64,000 bases of DNA, taken from the NCBI RefSeq assembly GCF_030269325.1, contig NZ_BSTD01000001.1, positions 2,310,681-2,374,680 on the forward strand, in the 5' to 3' direction. Below are positions 1 through 9,485 of this stretch, piece by piece. The position numbers were made by a program, and so were the translations under genes. Source of the DNA: Amycolatopsis sp. NBRC 101858 (lineage in GTDB: Bacteria > Actinomycetota > Actinomycetes > Mycobacteriales > Pseudonocardiaceae). The first letter of the stretch is position 1. Each line of letters starts with the position of its first letter. The notes beneath the pieces were generated by a model. It saw nothing but the letters and a program-made list of their open reading frames with translations, searched no databases and was not told where the DNA came from.

Positions 1-411
1 CCCTTCGCCCGCGGCAACGTGCACGACGTACCCCTCGGGGTCGACGACGGCCAGCGTCGGCCACGCGCGGACCGCGTACTGCGACCAAAGCTCCATCTTC
101 GGGTCGTTGACGACCGGGTGGTGCACCTCGTAGCGCCGGACCGCGGCTTCGATCGACGCGCGCTCGCCCTCGTGCAGGAACTTCGGCGAGTGGACGCCGA
201 TCGTGACGAGCACGTCCGCGAACTCGGCTTCGAGCGGACGCAGCTCGTCGAGCACGTGGAGGCAGTTGATGCAGCCGCTGGTCCAGAAGTCCAGCAGGAC
301 GATGCGCCCGCGCAGCTCGGCGAGGGTCAGCGGGCGGCCACCGGTGTTCAGCCAGACGTCGCCGCGCAGCTCGGGGGCGCGCACGCGAGCCTGCGGTCGG
401 GGTGAAGTCAC
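1..411 (-). CDS. Thioredoxin-like (TlpA/NHLRC2-type) protein, N-terminal part
   Basis: This is the first 137 residues of a protein that runs off the left edge of the window. It has a thioredoxin fold start: a hydrophobic strand (RIVLLDFWTSG), then a CxxC redox pair at C47 and C50 (CINC), then a helix, and later the cis-Pro-like stretch AVRAWPTLAVVD. The WTxxCINC form of the active site is typical of NHLRC2-like proteins, in which NHL beta-propeller repeats follow the thioredoxin domain; that C-terminal part lies outside the window. The GTG at 411 is the only sensible start, because an in-frame TAG lies five codons upstream (424-426). No Shine-Dalgarno is visible, so the message may be leaderless. 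Predicted disulfide exchange; substrate unknown. Confidence 0.8.
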   Translation of the reverse strand, partial: MTSPRPQARVRAPELRGDVWLNTGGRPLTLAELRGRIVLLDFWTSGCINCLHVLDELRPLEAEFADVLVTIGVHSPKFLHEGERASIEAAVRRYEVHHPVVNDPKMELWSQYAVRAWPTLAVVDPEGYVVHVAAGEG

Positions 412-550
412 GGCAAGAGTGAACTACAACTGTTCACGCTCTGTTCCGGAGTTCAGCCGATGAGAGAACAAACTCACCCCACGGGGGTGCCCCGCCAAAA
501 CGGCGGAAAAGAACGCGCGGCGGGGTGAGCCGCCGCTTAGGCTTCGGACC

Positions 551-1126
551 ATGACCCCCGTCCAGCCGGCCGGCGCCCTCACCTTCGAGGAGGCACGGCA
601 CCTGCAGGAGAACCTCCGGGAACCGGTGCGTCCCGGGCTGACCGGACCCGAGCTCGACGACGTCGAGCGCCGGTTCGGCTTCCGCTTCGCCGCGGACCAC
701 CGCACGTTCCTGTCCGCCGGCGTCCCGATCGGCGACCGCTGGCCCGACTGGCGCTGCGGAAACGCCGAACAGCTGCGCAAACGCTTGGCCTGGCCGGTCG
801 ACGGCGTGCTGTACGACGTCGAGCACAACGGCTTCTGGCTGCCGGAGTGGGGCACTCGCCCGGTCGGCCCGGAGGACGCGGTCCGCGAAGCCCGCCGGCG
901 CCTGGCCGACGTCCCGCAGCTGGTGCCGGTGTGCGGGCACCGGTACCTCCCGGGCTTCGCCGGAACGGCGGGCTACCCGGTGCTGTCGGTGTACCAGACG
1001 GACATCATCGTCTACGGCTGCGACCTGCGGGATTACCTGAACCGCGAGTTCGCGACGGGCGGCATCAGCACCGCCCCACCGGACGGTCCGAGGTACATAG
1101 ACTTCTGGTCCCGCTTCATCGACTGA
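551..1126 (+). CDS. SMI1/KNR4 (SUKH) family protein
   Basis: 191-aa soluble protein with the SUKH pattern: an N-terminal helix with LTGPELDDVERRFGF, then the FLSAGVPIGDRWPDW segment, and a late beta strand PVLSVYQTDIIVYG. SUKH proteins act as immunity proteins against polymorphic toxins or as peptide-binding regulators. No toxin gene is next to this copy, so its role is open. There is no Shine-Dalgarno; a TAGGCT hexamer at 538-543 would place transcription start near the ATG, which suggests a leaderless mRNA. The 3' end overlaps the convergent SRPBCC gene by 11 bp. Confidence 0.7.
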   Translation: MTPVQPAGALTFEEARHLQENLREPVRPGLTGPELDDVERRFGFRFAADHRTFLSAGVPIGDRWPDWRCGNAEQLRKRLAWPVDGVLYDVEHNGFWLPEWGTRPVGPEDAVREARRRLADVPQLVPVCGHRYLPGFAGTAGYPVLSVYQTDIIVYGCDLRDYLNREFATGGISTAPPDGPRYIDFWSRFID

Positions 1127-1586
1127 CCTCGGCGGCCCGCTTCAGCCGAGCGAGCGTGGCGGCGATGTTCCCGGCGTTGGCCGAGTCCCGGTCCCAGACC
1201 CCGGTGACGGTCGAGGTGGGCACCTTGAACCAGGCCGGCCGCCGCTCCCACATGCTTTCGACGACGACGCAGCCACCGCCGGCGGGCTCGAAGTCGTACT
1301 GCCAGCGCGAGACGGGCAGGCCCGCCACCGAGGTGACTTCGAAGCCGAACCGCCGCCCGGGATCGGCATCGGTGATGGTGGAGAGGGTGCTCCACCGCCG
1401 GAAACCCCGGCGGTTCCGACCCCGGAACCTCGCCCCGACGGCGGGTCCGTCGAAGCCGCCGACCCACCGGTGCCCGGCGTACTCCTCGGCCACTTCGGCC
1501 AGCTTCCCAGGGTCACTGACCAGGGCGTAGACGACTTCGGGCGCGGCACCGATCTCGATCCGGCCGGTGGCGTTGGGCGCAGTCAT
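1116..1586 (-). CDS. SRPBCC (polyketide cyclase/START-like) family protein
   Basis: 156 aa, the usual length of a single SRPBCC domain. The N-terminal strand GRIEIGAAPEVVYALVSDPGKL followed by the AEVAEEYAGHRWVGG turn, and the later RFRGRNRRGFRRWSTLSTITDADPG stretch, are typical of the helix-grip fold that binds hydrophobic ligands. The fold is recognisable but the ligand cannot be predicted. Convergent with the SUKH-like gene; about 115 bp separate its start from the next minus-strand gene, so it may share no operon. Confidence 0.75.
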   Translation of the reverse strand: MTAPNATGRIEIGAAPEVVYALVSDPGKLAEVAEEYAGHRWVGGFDGPAVGARFRGRNRRGFRRWSTLSTITDADPGRRFGFEVTSVAGLPVSRWQYDFEPAGGGCVVVESMWERRPAWFKVPTSTVTGVWDRDSANAGNIAATLARLKRAAEVSR

Positions 1587-1700
1587 GGGACCTCCACGTC
1601 GAGGGGCATACCGAGGGTATGTCAGAGACCGCGGTTAGGTGAAGCATGAATTGGTGATTCTGGCGCACTATTGCCTCAGCGCTAGAAAGCCGAAGAGGGA

Positions 1701-4013
1701 TCAATTCTCCCGACGCAGCATGCGGCTGACGCCCGCCGCCACCGTGGTCGCCAGGATCCAGCCCGACGCCGTGAAGCCGGCCGCCACCCAGTTGTCCGTT
1801 CCGTGCATGTACCAGCGCGACTTGTTGCCGAAGTCCACGATCGGGACCAGCAGGTCCGCTGTGTAGATCACCGGGTTCCACTGCAGCCCCGTGTCCTGCT
1901 GGTTCACCACGCAGCGCGGCCCGTTCGCGATGATCTGGTGGACCTCGTCCGTCTTCCAGGCGGTGCAGTCGTCCGTGCCCAGCCCGAACCACAGGCTGCC
2001 CAGCACCAGCAGCGTGAACAGCCAGCCCAGCGCCCGCACCGGGCGATAGCCGTAGCCGACCATCGACCGCTGCAGCCAGCTCCACAGGCGCACGCCCGGC
2101 CCGAAGAACTTGAACCCGCGGGCCAGCGCCTCGTACCTGAACTGCTGCTTGCGCAACGCGACCGTCGACGCGTGCTCTTCGTTCCCCGCCGCGCGGAGCA
2201 TGTGCGCGAGCTGGTCGTACGGGCCCGGCCGGTAGCCGCGCATGGCCTTGCTCAGCAGCTCGATGCGGTGGTCCAGTGCCTTGTCGTCGGCCAGCGGGAT
2301 GCTCTTGCCCAGGGCGTCGTAGCGGAAGTCCTCTAGCTCGATGCCGCCGGACGCGGCCCAGAACGCCTCGTTGTCGGTCAGCGTTCCGCAGTGCGCGCGG
2401 CGCAGCACCACCCGGCCGGTCGGGGGGACGTTCGGCGTCAGCGTGAACTCGTCCGCCGCGACGTCGCCCGCGTCGAGCGCCACCAGGAACGGGGGCAGCG
2501 AACCCAGCTCGGACCCGCGCAGATCCACCCTGCGGGCGACCTGGGCGCCGTCGAGGTTGACACCGCCCTCGGCGACGAACGGGCGGCTGTTGTTGTCCCG
2601 GAGCGTCAGGTCGCGGCCGATCCGGCCGGTGCGGATGTCGAGGGAGAAACTGCTGGTCGAGCGCAGGCCCGGCTCCGTCAGCCGCGTCCCGGCCAGGTTG
2701 ATCGAGCCGCCGACCTCGACGCCCTGCAGCCGCAGCGTGCCGTGGATCGTCGCGTCCGTGAGCTGGAAGTTGCCCGCGATCTTCGACCGGCGCGCGGAGA
2801 ACACGTCCCGGCCCGGGTGGCGGAACATCGAGTTCCACGCCAGGAAGTTGCCCCCGACCGTCACGTCCGCGAGCCGCAGCTGACCGGCCGGGACGCGCAG
2901 GCTCGTCGCCTCGATGTCGCCGCCGATCTCGGTGCCGTCCAGGTGCAGCGCGCGGTCGTAGTACGGCTGCGACTTGCCGCGCACCACGCTGACCTCGGCG
3001 CCGGCCAGCCGCAGCGAGCCGCCGATCCGGGCGTTGACCATCCGCAGCGTGCCGAGCGCCTGCAGGCCGTCCGACAGCTCGACGTTGCCGTCGACGCGCA
3101 TCCGGTCGGCGACCAGCGCCGGGCGCGGGTCGAGGTAGGGGTCGTTGGACTTCCACGCGTCGACGGCGATCGGGCCCTGCTGGGACACCGTCAGCTTGGC
3201 CTCGCGCAGCACGATGTCACTGTCCACGGTGGCGCTCGGCAGGTACATGATCCCGGTGGCCGAGAAGCGTTTCCGCTGGCTGGCCGGCCCGTAGTTGTCG
3301 ACTTCGCAGAGCAGGCTGCCGCCGATGTGCAGGCCGTTGCCGTTGAGCGCGAAGCCGTCCGGGTTGTTCAGCGTGGCGCCCGAGAAGTTGACGTTACCGC
3401 CGGTCCGCAGGCCGGGGAGCCGGACTTCGCCGTTCGCGACCATCCGGTACGCGAGCAGCGCGCCGTTCAGCACGAGCCGGTCGGCGTGGATCGCCTTGCC
3501 GTGCGGGTGGGCGATCACCGTGCGGGTCAGCACCAGCGACCCCTCGATCACGGCGTCGGTCAGGTTGACCGCGGCGTTCGGCATCCCGCGTTCGCGGTCG
3601 TCGCCGCGCTGGACGGTCGTCTCCTCGATCTCGCGGTCGGCGCCGTCGACCTGCACGACGCTGCGGATCAGCCGGACGTCGTTGCGGCTGCGCATGTTGC
3701 GGGCCTTGAGCCCGGGCAGCCAGCACTTGCGGAAGACCAGGCCGAGCAGGTGCGCCTCGCGCACGTCCGGTGGCTGTTCGAAGCGGCAGCGTTCGAACCG
3801 GAAGAGGTACTTGAGGTCCGCGGCACGCAGGTCGAGCGTGCCGGTGATGTAGGCGTCTTCGACGTAGACGATCGGCGCGTTCGTGGCCTGCCGCCGCCAG
3901 CGCAGCAACCCGCCGTTGCCGGGTTTGAGCAGGTCGGACGCCTTGACCTCGTAGCGGCGGTCGGGGATGCCCGCGAACGGGTCGAGAGGAGGCAGCGCGT
4001 TTTCGGTCGTCAC
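1701..4013 (-). CDS. Large beta-helix-like membrane-associated protein
   Basis: About 770 aa. Most of the chain (roughly residues 40-590) is built of irregular 20-25-residue turns of the form hhxGxhxhxxxxhxGxhxhxxA, for example LRTGGNVNFSGATL and VTVGGNFLAWNSMF, as in right-handed beta-helix or pentapeptide-like solenoids. The C-terminal 130 residues hold two or three hydrophobic segments (ALGWLFTLLVLGSLWFGLG, WVAAGFTASGWILATTVAAGV) that should anchor it in the membrane. Actinobacterial relatives are often labelled membrane-associated oxidoreductase, but I see no redox motif, so I do not assign that activity. The GTG at 4013 is chosen over the GTG at 4034 because a GAGGGAGGGG Shine-Dalgarno sits just upstream of it. 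Confidence 0.65.
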   Translation of the reverse strand: MTTENALPPLDPFAGIPDRRYEVKASDLLKPGNGGLLRWRRQATNAPIVYVEDAYITGTLDLRAADLKYLFRFERCRFEQPPDVREAHLLGLVFRKCWLPGLKARNMRSRNDVRLIRSVVQVDGADREIEETTVQRGDDRERGMPNAAVNLTDAVIEGSLVLTRTVIAHPHGKAIHADRLVLNGALLAYRMVANGEVRLPGLRTGGNVNFSGATLNNPDGFALNGNGLHIGGSLLCEVDNYGPASQRKRFSATGIMYLPSATVDSDIVLREAKLTVSQQGPIAVDAWKSNDPYLDPRPALVADRMRVDGNVELSDGLQALGTLRMVNARIGGSLRLAGAEVSVVRGKSQPYYDRALHLDGTEIGGDIEATSLRVPAGQLRLADVTVGGNFLAWNSMFRHPGRDVFSARRSKIAGNFQLTDATIHGTLRLQGVEVGGSINLAGTRLTEPGLRSTSSFSLDIRTGRIGRDLTLRDNNSRPFVAEGGVNLDGAQVARRVDLRGSELGSLPPFLVALDAGDVAADEFTLTPNVPPTGRVVLRRAHCGTLTDNEAFWAASGGIELEDFRYDALGKSIPLADDKALDHRIELLSKAMRGYRPGPYDQLAHMLRAAGNEEHASTVALRKQQFRYEALARGFKFFGPGVRLWSWLQRSMVGYGYRPVRALGWLFTLLVLGSLWFGLGTDDCTAWKTDEVHQIIANGPRCVVNQQDTGLQWNPVIYTADLLVPIVDFGNKSRWYMHGTDNWVAAGFTASGWILATTVAAGVSRMLRREN

Positions 4014-4068
4014 AACGGCAGCCCCCTCCCTCACCCACTCCCAAGGTAGCGAACGCGAACGGAATTCG

Positions 4069-4842
4069 TCAGGCGTTCGGGTTCAGCACCCGGGCCAGGA
4101 ACGACTTCGTCCGCTCTTCGCGCGGGCTCCCGATGACCTGGTCCGGCGGGCCCTCTTCGACGACGACACCGCCGTCCATGAACAGGACCTTGTCCGCCAC
4201 CTCGCGCGCGAACTGCATCTCGTGCGTGACGACGACCATGGTCATGCCGTCCTTGGCGAGCTGCTTCATCACGCCCAGGACGTCGCCGACGAGCTCCGGG
4301 TCCAGTGCGGACGTCGGCTCGTCGAACAGCATCAGCTTCGGCTTCATCGCGAGCGCCCGGGCGATCGCGACGCGCTGCTGCTGCCCGCCGGACAGCTGCG
4401 CCGGGTAGTTCTTCGCCTTGTCGCCGAGGCCGACGCGGTCCAGCAGCTCCAGCGCGCGCTCCCGCACCTGGGACTTCGGCTCGCGCCGCACCTGGATCGG
4501 CGCCTCCATGACGTTCTCCAGCGCGGTCATGTGCGGGAAGAGGTTGAACCGCTGGAACACCATCCCGATGTCCTTGCGCTGGAACGCCACCTCCTTCTCG
4601 CGCAGCTCGTGCAGCTTGTCGCCGCGCTGCCGGTAGCCGACGAGCACGCCGTCGACGTAGAGCCGGCCGGCGTCGATCTTCTCGAGGTGGTTGATGCAGC
4701 GCAGCAGCGTCGACTTGCCCGAGCCGGACGGCCCGATCAGGCAGAGCACCTCGCGCTCGTGCACCTCGAGGTCGATGCCCTTGAGGACGTCGACGCTGCC
4801 GAAGCTCTTGCAGATCTTCTGCGCGGAAACGACCGGGGTCAT
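4069..4842 (-). CDS. Polar amino-acid ABC transporter, ATP-binding protein
   Basis: 257 aa, standard length for the GlnQ/HisP family. Walker [11 protein letters not shown]-loop [13 protein letters not shown], signature [15 protein letters not shown], Walker [15 protein letters not shown] and switch histidine VVTHEM are all present. The segment [13 protein letters not shown] is diagnostic of polar amino-acid importers. The ATG at 4842 overlaps the stop of the permease gene (ATGA), so the two are translationally coupled. It energises uptake through the permease and lipoprotein encoded upstream in the same operon. The longer open frame upstream is permease sequence read in another frame. Confidence 0.95.
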   Translation of the reverse strand: MTPVVSAQKICKSFGSVDVLKGIDLEVHEREVLCLIGPSGSGKSTLLRCINHLEKIDAGRLYVDGVLVGYRQRGDKLHELREKEVAFQRKDIGMVFQRFNLFPHMTALENVMEAPIQVRREPKSQVRERALELLDRVGLGDKAKNYPAQLSGGQQQRVAIARALAMKPKLMLFDEPTSALDPELVGDVLGVMKQLAKDGMTMVVVTHEMQFAREVADKVLFMDGGVVVEEGPPDQVIGSPREERTKSFLARVLNPNA

Positions 4843-5771
4843 GCCCTTCCTCCTCCGCCTCGCCCGAACAGGCGGCGCCGCCAGCCAGGCCGTTCCTGGA
4901 CGTCGCGCGAGGTACCGCGTGCGAAGCGCTTTTCGATCTGGATCTGCACCAGCGTCAGCACGGACGTCATGAACAGGTACCAGGCCGCGGCCGTGATGAG
5001 CAGCGGCACCGTCTTGTAGTTCTGCGAGTAGATGGTCTGCGCCGCGACCATCAGCTCGAAGTACCCGATGACGACGACCAGCGACGTCGTCTTCAGCATG
5101 GAGATCGTCTCGTTGCCGGTCGGCGGGATGATCACCCGCATCGCCTGCGGCAGGATGATCCGCCGCAGCGTCTTCGTGCGGCTCATGCCGAGCGCGCTCG
5201 ACGCTTCCAGCTGGCCGGAGTCCACCGACTGGATACCGCCTCGCACGATCTCCGCCATGTACGCGGCTTCGTTGAGCCCGAGGCCGAGCAGGGACGCCGT
5301 GAACTGCGTGATCAGCTGGTTGGTGTCCCAGCTGACGAACTCCGGGCCGAACGGCACCCCGAGCCCGAGCCGGGGGTAGGCCAGCGCCAGGAAGTTCCAG
5401 ATGATCAGCTGCGTGATCAGCGGGGTCCCGCGGAACAGCCAGATGTAGATGGCCGCGGCGCCCGACGTCAGGGGGTTCGGCGACAGCCGCATCACGGCGA
5501 GCAGGATCCCGCCGAAGATCCCGATCAGCATCGAGATCACCGTGAGGATCAGCGTGTTCTGCAGGCCGCGCAGGATCCGGTCGTCGAAGAGGTAGTCCCC
5601 GACGACCGGCCACTGCAGGGCGTCGTTCGTGATCACGCTGCGCACCACGATGAACGCGACGAACAGGATGATCACGCCGGCCACCCAGCGCCCGTAGTGG
5701 CGCACCGGGATGGCTTTGATGGGCTCGGCGTCGATCGGCGCCTCGGGGGGAGGCGCTTCGGAGGAACTCAC
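4839..5771 (-). CDS. Polar amino-acid ABC transporter, permease
   Basis: 310 aa, integral membrane protein of the HisM/GlnP type. One N-terminal helix ([19 protein letters not shown]) precedes the core helices, and the EAA-like loop [28 protein letters not shown], which contacts the ATPase, lies at about residues 195-225. A charged cytoplasmic tail ends the protein. GTG start at 5771, about 16 bp after the stop of the substrate-binding gene, so the order in the operon is lipoprotein, permease, ATPase. Confidence 0.95.
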   Translation of the reverse strand: MSSSEAPPPEAPIDAEPIKAIPVRHYGRWVAGVIILFVAFIVVRSVITNDALQWPVVGDYLFDDRILRGLQNTLILTVISMLIGIFGGILLAVMRLSPNPLTSGAAAIYIWLFRGTPLITQLIIWNFLALAYPRLGLGVPFGPEFVSWDTNQLITQFTASLLGLGLNEAAYMAEIVRGGIQSVDSGQLEASSALGMSRTKTLRRIILPQAMRVIIPPTGNETISMLKTTSLVVVIGYFELMVAAQTIYSQNYKTVPLLITAAAWYLFMTSVLTLVQIQIEKRFARGTSRDVQERPGWRRRLFGRGGGGRA

Positions 5772-5787
5772 GAACTCAGTCCTTAAC

Positions 5788-6723
5788 TCAGGAAGCCGGG
5801 TTGATCTCCGACTTGGTGACCGCGCCGGTCGCGTTCAGGCCCCACTTGTCCAGGATCTTCTTGTACGCGCCGCTGTCGATCAGCTTCTGGATCGCACCCT
5901 GCACGGCCTTGCCGTAGTCGCCGCTGTTCTTCGGCAGCACGATGCCGTACGGCGCCGTGTCGTATGGCGCGCCGACCGACTCGAGCTGGCCGTTGGTCTG
6001 CTTGACCGCGTAGTCGATGACCGGGGAGTCGGCCAGCTCGCCCTGGACGCGCTTGGCGGTGAGGGCGAGGTTGACGTCGGTCTGGGCCTGCAGCTGCGTG
6101 ACCTCGATGGCGGGCTTGCCGGCGCCGGTGCAGGCGGCGGTCTTCTTGTCGAGGTCCTCGACCTGCGTGGTGCCCTTCTGCACGGCGATCTTCTTGCCGC
6201 AGAGGTCGTCGACCTTGAGGCCGTCGGGGTTGCCCTTCAGCACGGCCAGCGAGGTACCCGCGCTGTAGTAGGAGATCATGTCGACCGACTGCAGCCGCTC
6301 GGCGTTGATGCTGAAGGACGACATGCCCAGCTCGTACTTCTTGGCGCCGATGCCGGGGATGATGCCGTCGAACGAAGAGTTCTGGAACTCCATCTGCACG
6401 CCGAGCACCTGGCCGATCGCGGTGCCGAGGTCGACGTCGAAGCCGGTCGCCTTGCCGCCGTCGACGAACTCGTTCGGCGGGTAGCTCTGGTCCTGGCCGA
6501 CCACGATCTTGCCGTCGGTCTTGACGTCGGCGGGCACCAGCGCGGCGAGCGCGTCGTCCTTCGCGACCGTGCCTGCGTCACCCGAACCAGTGGCCGCCGG
6601 AGCGGCACTGCTCGAGCCGACGTCGCCGGCACCGCTTCCCCCCGCGCCACAGGCCACGGTCAATCCGACCAGGGCGAAAGCAGGCAGCAGGGCGAGCGCC
6701 TTGAGTTGGGGTCCTCGGGCCAC
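5788..6723 (-). CDS. Amino-acid ABC transporter substrate-binding lipoprotein
   Basis: 311 aa. A short basic N-terminus and hydrophobic stretch end in LTVACGAGG, a lipobox with the lipidated Cys near residue 20, followed by a Gly/Ser/Ala-rich linker. The mature part is a type-II periplasmic binding fold (SBP_bac_3) with GKIVVGQDQSYPPNEF at the start, TGFDVDLGTAIG, and the hinge region around GKKIAVQKGTT. The start is the GTG at 6723, which has GAGGAG upstream; the frame stays open for 76 more codons but those residues are unrelated to the family. It captures a polar amino acid for the permease and ATPase genes just downstream. Confidence 0.92.
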   Translation of the reverse strand: MARGPQLKALALLPAFALVGLTVACGAGGSGAGDVGSSSAAPAATGSGDAGTVAKDDALAALVPADVKTDGKIVVGQDQSYPPNEFVDGGKATGFDVDLGTAIGQVLGVQMEFQNSSFDGIIPGIGAKKYELGMSSFSINAERLQSVDMISYYSAGTSLAVLKGNPDGLKVDDLCGKKIAVQKGTTQVEDLDKKTAACTGAGKPAIEVTQLQAQTDVNLALTAKRVQGELADSPVIDYAVKQTNGQLESVGAPYDTAPYGIVLPKNSGDYGKAVQGAIQKLIDSGAYKKILDKWGLNATGAVTKSEINPAS

Positions 6724-6880
6724 GTCGTCACTCCTCGTAGTTCTCAGTTCGTGAGAGCACGCATATTGCCACTCATCCATACCAAAGCACAGCACTGTCG
6801 AGTTACAGCGACGTTTCGCACCGCGCCCACCGGTGTGGGAGTGTCGCGCACGAAGGGGCACGTGGGTGAGGATGTCGTTC

Positions 6881-8527
6881 ATGAACGCGACCCCGCCCCG
6901 GCTGCCCCCCTCCGGTCGACGCGCGAGGAAGGCGACGACCCGCCGGATCACCCGGCCGGGAGCCCGGTTCGACGGCTACCTCTCGCCGGACCGGCCGCAC
7001 GCCGGCGCGTACGACGAGATGTTCGCCGCCGACGGCACGGTCCGCGGTCCGTACCGCGCGCTGTACGAGTCGATCGCCGCACTCGACGCCCACGACCTCA
7101 ACTCGCGGTCGCTCGCGCTGGACCGGGCGATGGTCGACCAGGGCATCACGTTCTCCCTGTCCGGCCAGGAGCGTCCGTTCCCGCTGGACCTGGTGCCGCG
7201 GGTGATCCAGGCGGCCGAGTGGTCGAAGCTCGAGCGGGGTGTGGCCCAGCGCGTCCGCGCGCTCGAAGCGTTCCTCGCCGACATCTACGGCGACCGCCAG
7301 ATCCTGCGCGAGGGCGTGCTGCCGCGGCGGCTGATCACCTCGTGCGAGCACTTCCAGCGGGAGGCGTTCGGCATCAACCCGCCGAACGGTGTGCGCATCC
7401 ACGTGTCCGGAGTGGACCTGGTGCGCGACGAGGAGGGCACGTTCCGGGTGCTGGAGGACAACCTCCGCAACCCGTCCGGGGTGTCGTACGTGATGGAGAA
7501 CCGGCGGACCATGGCGCGGGTCTTCCCGGACCTGTTCGCCCAGCACCGCGTCCGGCCGGTCGGGGACTACGCGTCGCACCTGCTGCGGGCACTGCGCGCG
7601 GCGGCCGCGGCGAACGTCGCCGACCCGATGGTCGTCGTGCTCACTCCCGGTGTGCACAACTCGGCGTACTTCGAGCACTCGCTGCTGGCCCGGCTGATGG
7701 GCGTCGAACTGGTCGAAGGCCGCGACATGTTCTGCCGCGACAACGTCGTCTACCTGCGGACGACCGAGGGTGAACGCCAGGTCGACGTCATCTATCGGCG
7801 CATCGACGACGAGTTCCTCGATCCGGTGCACTACCGGCCGGACTCGGTGCTCGGCATCGCCGGCGTCCTCAACGCGGCGCGCGCGGGCAACGTCGTCGTC
7901 GCGAACGCCGTCGGCAACGGCGTCGGCGACGACAAGCTCGTCTACACCTACGTGCCCGAGATGGTGAAGTACTACCTCAACGAGAAGCCGCTGCTGCCCA
8001 ACGTGGACACGTTCCGGTGCTGGCTGCCGGACGAGTTCGACCACGTCATGGCGCACCTCGACGAGCTGGTCGTCAAGCCGGTCGAAGGCTCCGGTGGCTA
8101 CGGGATCGTGTTCGGGCCCGAGGCGACCGCGGCGGAGCTGGCGACCCTGCGGCGGAAGGTGCGCGCGAACCGGCGCGGCTGGATCGCGCAGCCGGTGGTC
8201 CAGCTGTCCACGGTGCCGGCCAAGGTGGAGGACCGGCTCGCGCCGCGGCACGTCGACCTGCGGCCGTTCGCCGTCAACGACGGCAAGGACATCTTCGTCC
8301 TGCCCGGCGGGCTGACGCGGGTGGCGCTGCCGGAGGGCAGCCTGGTCGTCAACTCGTCGCAGGGCGGCGGCTCGAAGGACACGTGGGTGCTGGCCTCCCG
8401 GGCGTCGACCGCCGAGCGGGAGCTCGAACAGCCCGCGCTCGGCGCGATGTCCACTGTGGACGGCCTGGTCGCCGAACAGGGACCAGAGCTGACCTCGTCC
8501 CAGCAACAGCAGCAACAGCAGAGTTAG
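6881..8527 (+). CDS. Circularly permuted type 2 ATP-grasp protein
   Basis: About 548 aa. The conserved blocks of the CP-ATP-grasp family are clear: the EGVLPRRLITSCEHF segment, VHVSGVDLVR-like HVSGVDLVRD, VLEDNLRNPSGVSYVMENR (ATP/metal site), YRRIDDEFLDP, and ELVVKPVEGSGGYGIVFGP with the phosphate-binding Gly loop. Such enzymes are predicted carboxylate-amine ligases. The ATG at 6881 is preferred because GGTGAGG precedes it by about 9 nt; in-frame ATG 6872 is also possible. The last residues form a run of seven Gln before a final Ser, encoded by mixed CAA/CAG codons. It starts a three-gene operon with alpha-E and transglutaminase genes, an arrangement known from predicted peptide-ligation or peptide-tagging loci whose product has not been defined. 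Confidence 0.9.
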   Translation: MNATPPRLPPSGRRARKATTRRITRPGARFDGYLSPDRPHAGAYDEMFAADGTVRGPYRALYESIAALDAHDLNSRSLALDRAMVDQGITFSLSGQERPFPLDLVPRVIQAAEWSKLERGVAQRVRALEAFLADIYGDRQILREGVLPRRLITSCEHFQREAFGINPPNGVRIHVSGVDLVRDEEGTFRVLEDNLRNPSGVSYVMENRRTMARVFPDLFAQHRVRPVGDYASHLLRALRAAAAANVADPMVVVLTPGVHNSAYFEHSLLARLMGVELVEGRDMFCRDNVVYLRTTEGERQVDVIYRRIDDEFLDPVHYRPDSVLGIAGVLNAARAGNVVVANAVGNGVGDDKLVYTYVPEMVKYYLNEKPLLPNVDTFRCWLPDEFDHVMAHLDELVVKPVEGSGGYGIVFGPEATAAELATLRRKVRANRRGWIAQPVVQLSTVPAKVEDRLAPRHVDLRPFAVNDGKDIFVLPGGLTRVALPEGSLVVNSSQGGGSKDTWVLASRASTAERELEQPALGAMSTVDGLVAEQGPELTSSQQQQQQQS

Positions 8528-8537
8528 GAGGGTCCGG

Positions 8538-9485
8538 ATGCTGGCACGCAACGCGGAGTCGCTGTACTGGATCGGCCGGTACGTCGAACGCGCCGACGAC
8601 ACCTCCCGGATCCTCAACGTCTCGGTCCACCAGCTGCTGGAGGACGCGACGGTCGACCCGGACCACGCGAGCCGGCAGCTGCTGGCCGTCCTGGGCATCG
8701 ACGTCCCCGACGGGGACGCCCTCGACGTCTGGAAGCTGACCGAGCTGGTGGCGTACGCGAAGGACAACCCGGCGTCGATCGTCGGCTCGATCAACTCGGC
8801 GCGCGAGAACACGCGGGGCGCGCGCGAGGTCGTCCCGACCGAGCTGTGGGAATGCCTGAACGCGACGTGGAACGCGGTCCCGGACCGGCAGCGCTACGCC
8901 CGGCGCGCCGGGCCGCACGCGTTCCTCTCGTTCGTGGAGGAGCGCGCGGCGATGTTCGCCGGGCTCGCCGACTCGACGATGAGCCGGGACGACGGCTGGC
9001 TGTTCATGGTGCTCGGCCGCTCGGTCGAACGCGCCGACATGGTGGTCCGGTTGCTGCTGTCGCGGGTCGCGGACCGCGCGTCCTCGCCGGGGTGGATCAC
9101 GGTGCTGCGCTCGGCCGGCGCGCAGGACACGTACCTGCGCACCTACCGCGGCGCGCTGGACGCCGGGCGCGTCGTGCAGTTCCTGTTGCGGGACACGCTG
9201 TTCCCGCGTTCGGTGTTCCACGCGCTGCGGCAGGCCGAGGAGTGCCTGCAGCGGCTCGACCCGGGTGGCGGCTCGCGCAGCAACGAGAAGTCCGAGGCGT
9301 TGCGCGAGCTCGGCCGGGCTCGCAGCGAGCTGGAGTTCCTGCGTCCGTCGGAGCTGCTCACCGACCTGCCGCGGCGGCTCGGGTCGCTGCAGACGTCGAT
9401 CAAGGAAATCGGGGAAGCGGTGTCGTTGCAGTACTTCAGCACGTCGCCGTGGGTGGCGTGGAGCGGTGCGGAGGTTTCCCTGTGA
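8538..9485 (+). CDS. Alpha-E domain protein
   Basis: 315 aa, almost entirely helical, with the family start MLARNAESLYWIGRYVERADD and a repeated version of the same element later (DGWLFMVLGRSVERADMVVRLLL). Alpha-E proteins are constant partners of circularly permuted ATP-grasp ligases and transglutaminase-like proteins; they probably scaffold or supply the substrate, but no activity has been shown from sequence. The ATG is 10 bp after the ATP-grasp stop with a GGAGGG Shine-Dalgarno, and its stop overlaps the next start (GTGA), so the three genes are one operon. Confidence 0.9.
   Translation: MLARNAESLYWIGRYVERADDTSRILNVSVHQLLEDATVDPDHASRQLLAVLGIDVPDGDALDVWKLTELVAYAKDNPASIVGSINSARENTRGAREVVPTELWECLNATWNAVPDRQRYARRAGPHAFLSFVEERAAMFAGLADSTMSRDDGWLFMVLGRSVERADMVVRLLLSRVADRASSPGWITVLRSAGAQDTYLRTYRGALDAGRVVQFLLRDTLFPRSVFHALRQAEECLQRLDPGGGSRSNEKSEALRELGRARSELEFLRPSELLTDLPRRLGSLQTSIKEIGEAVSLQYFSTSPWVAWSGAEVSL

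Noticed and set aside
2391..4049. 552-codon plus-strand frame opposite the beta-helix gene
   Set aside because: Arg/Asp/Val-rich shadow of a high-GC gene with no recognisable domain.
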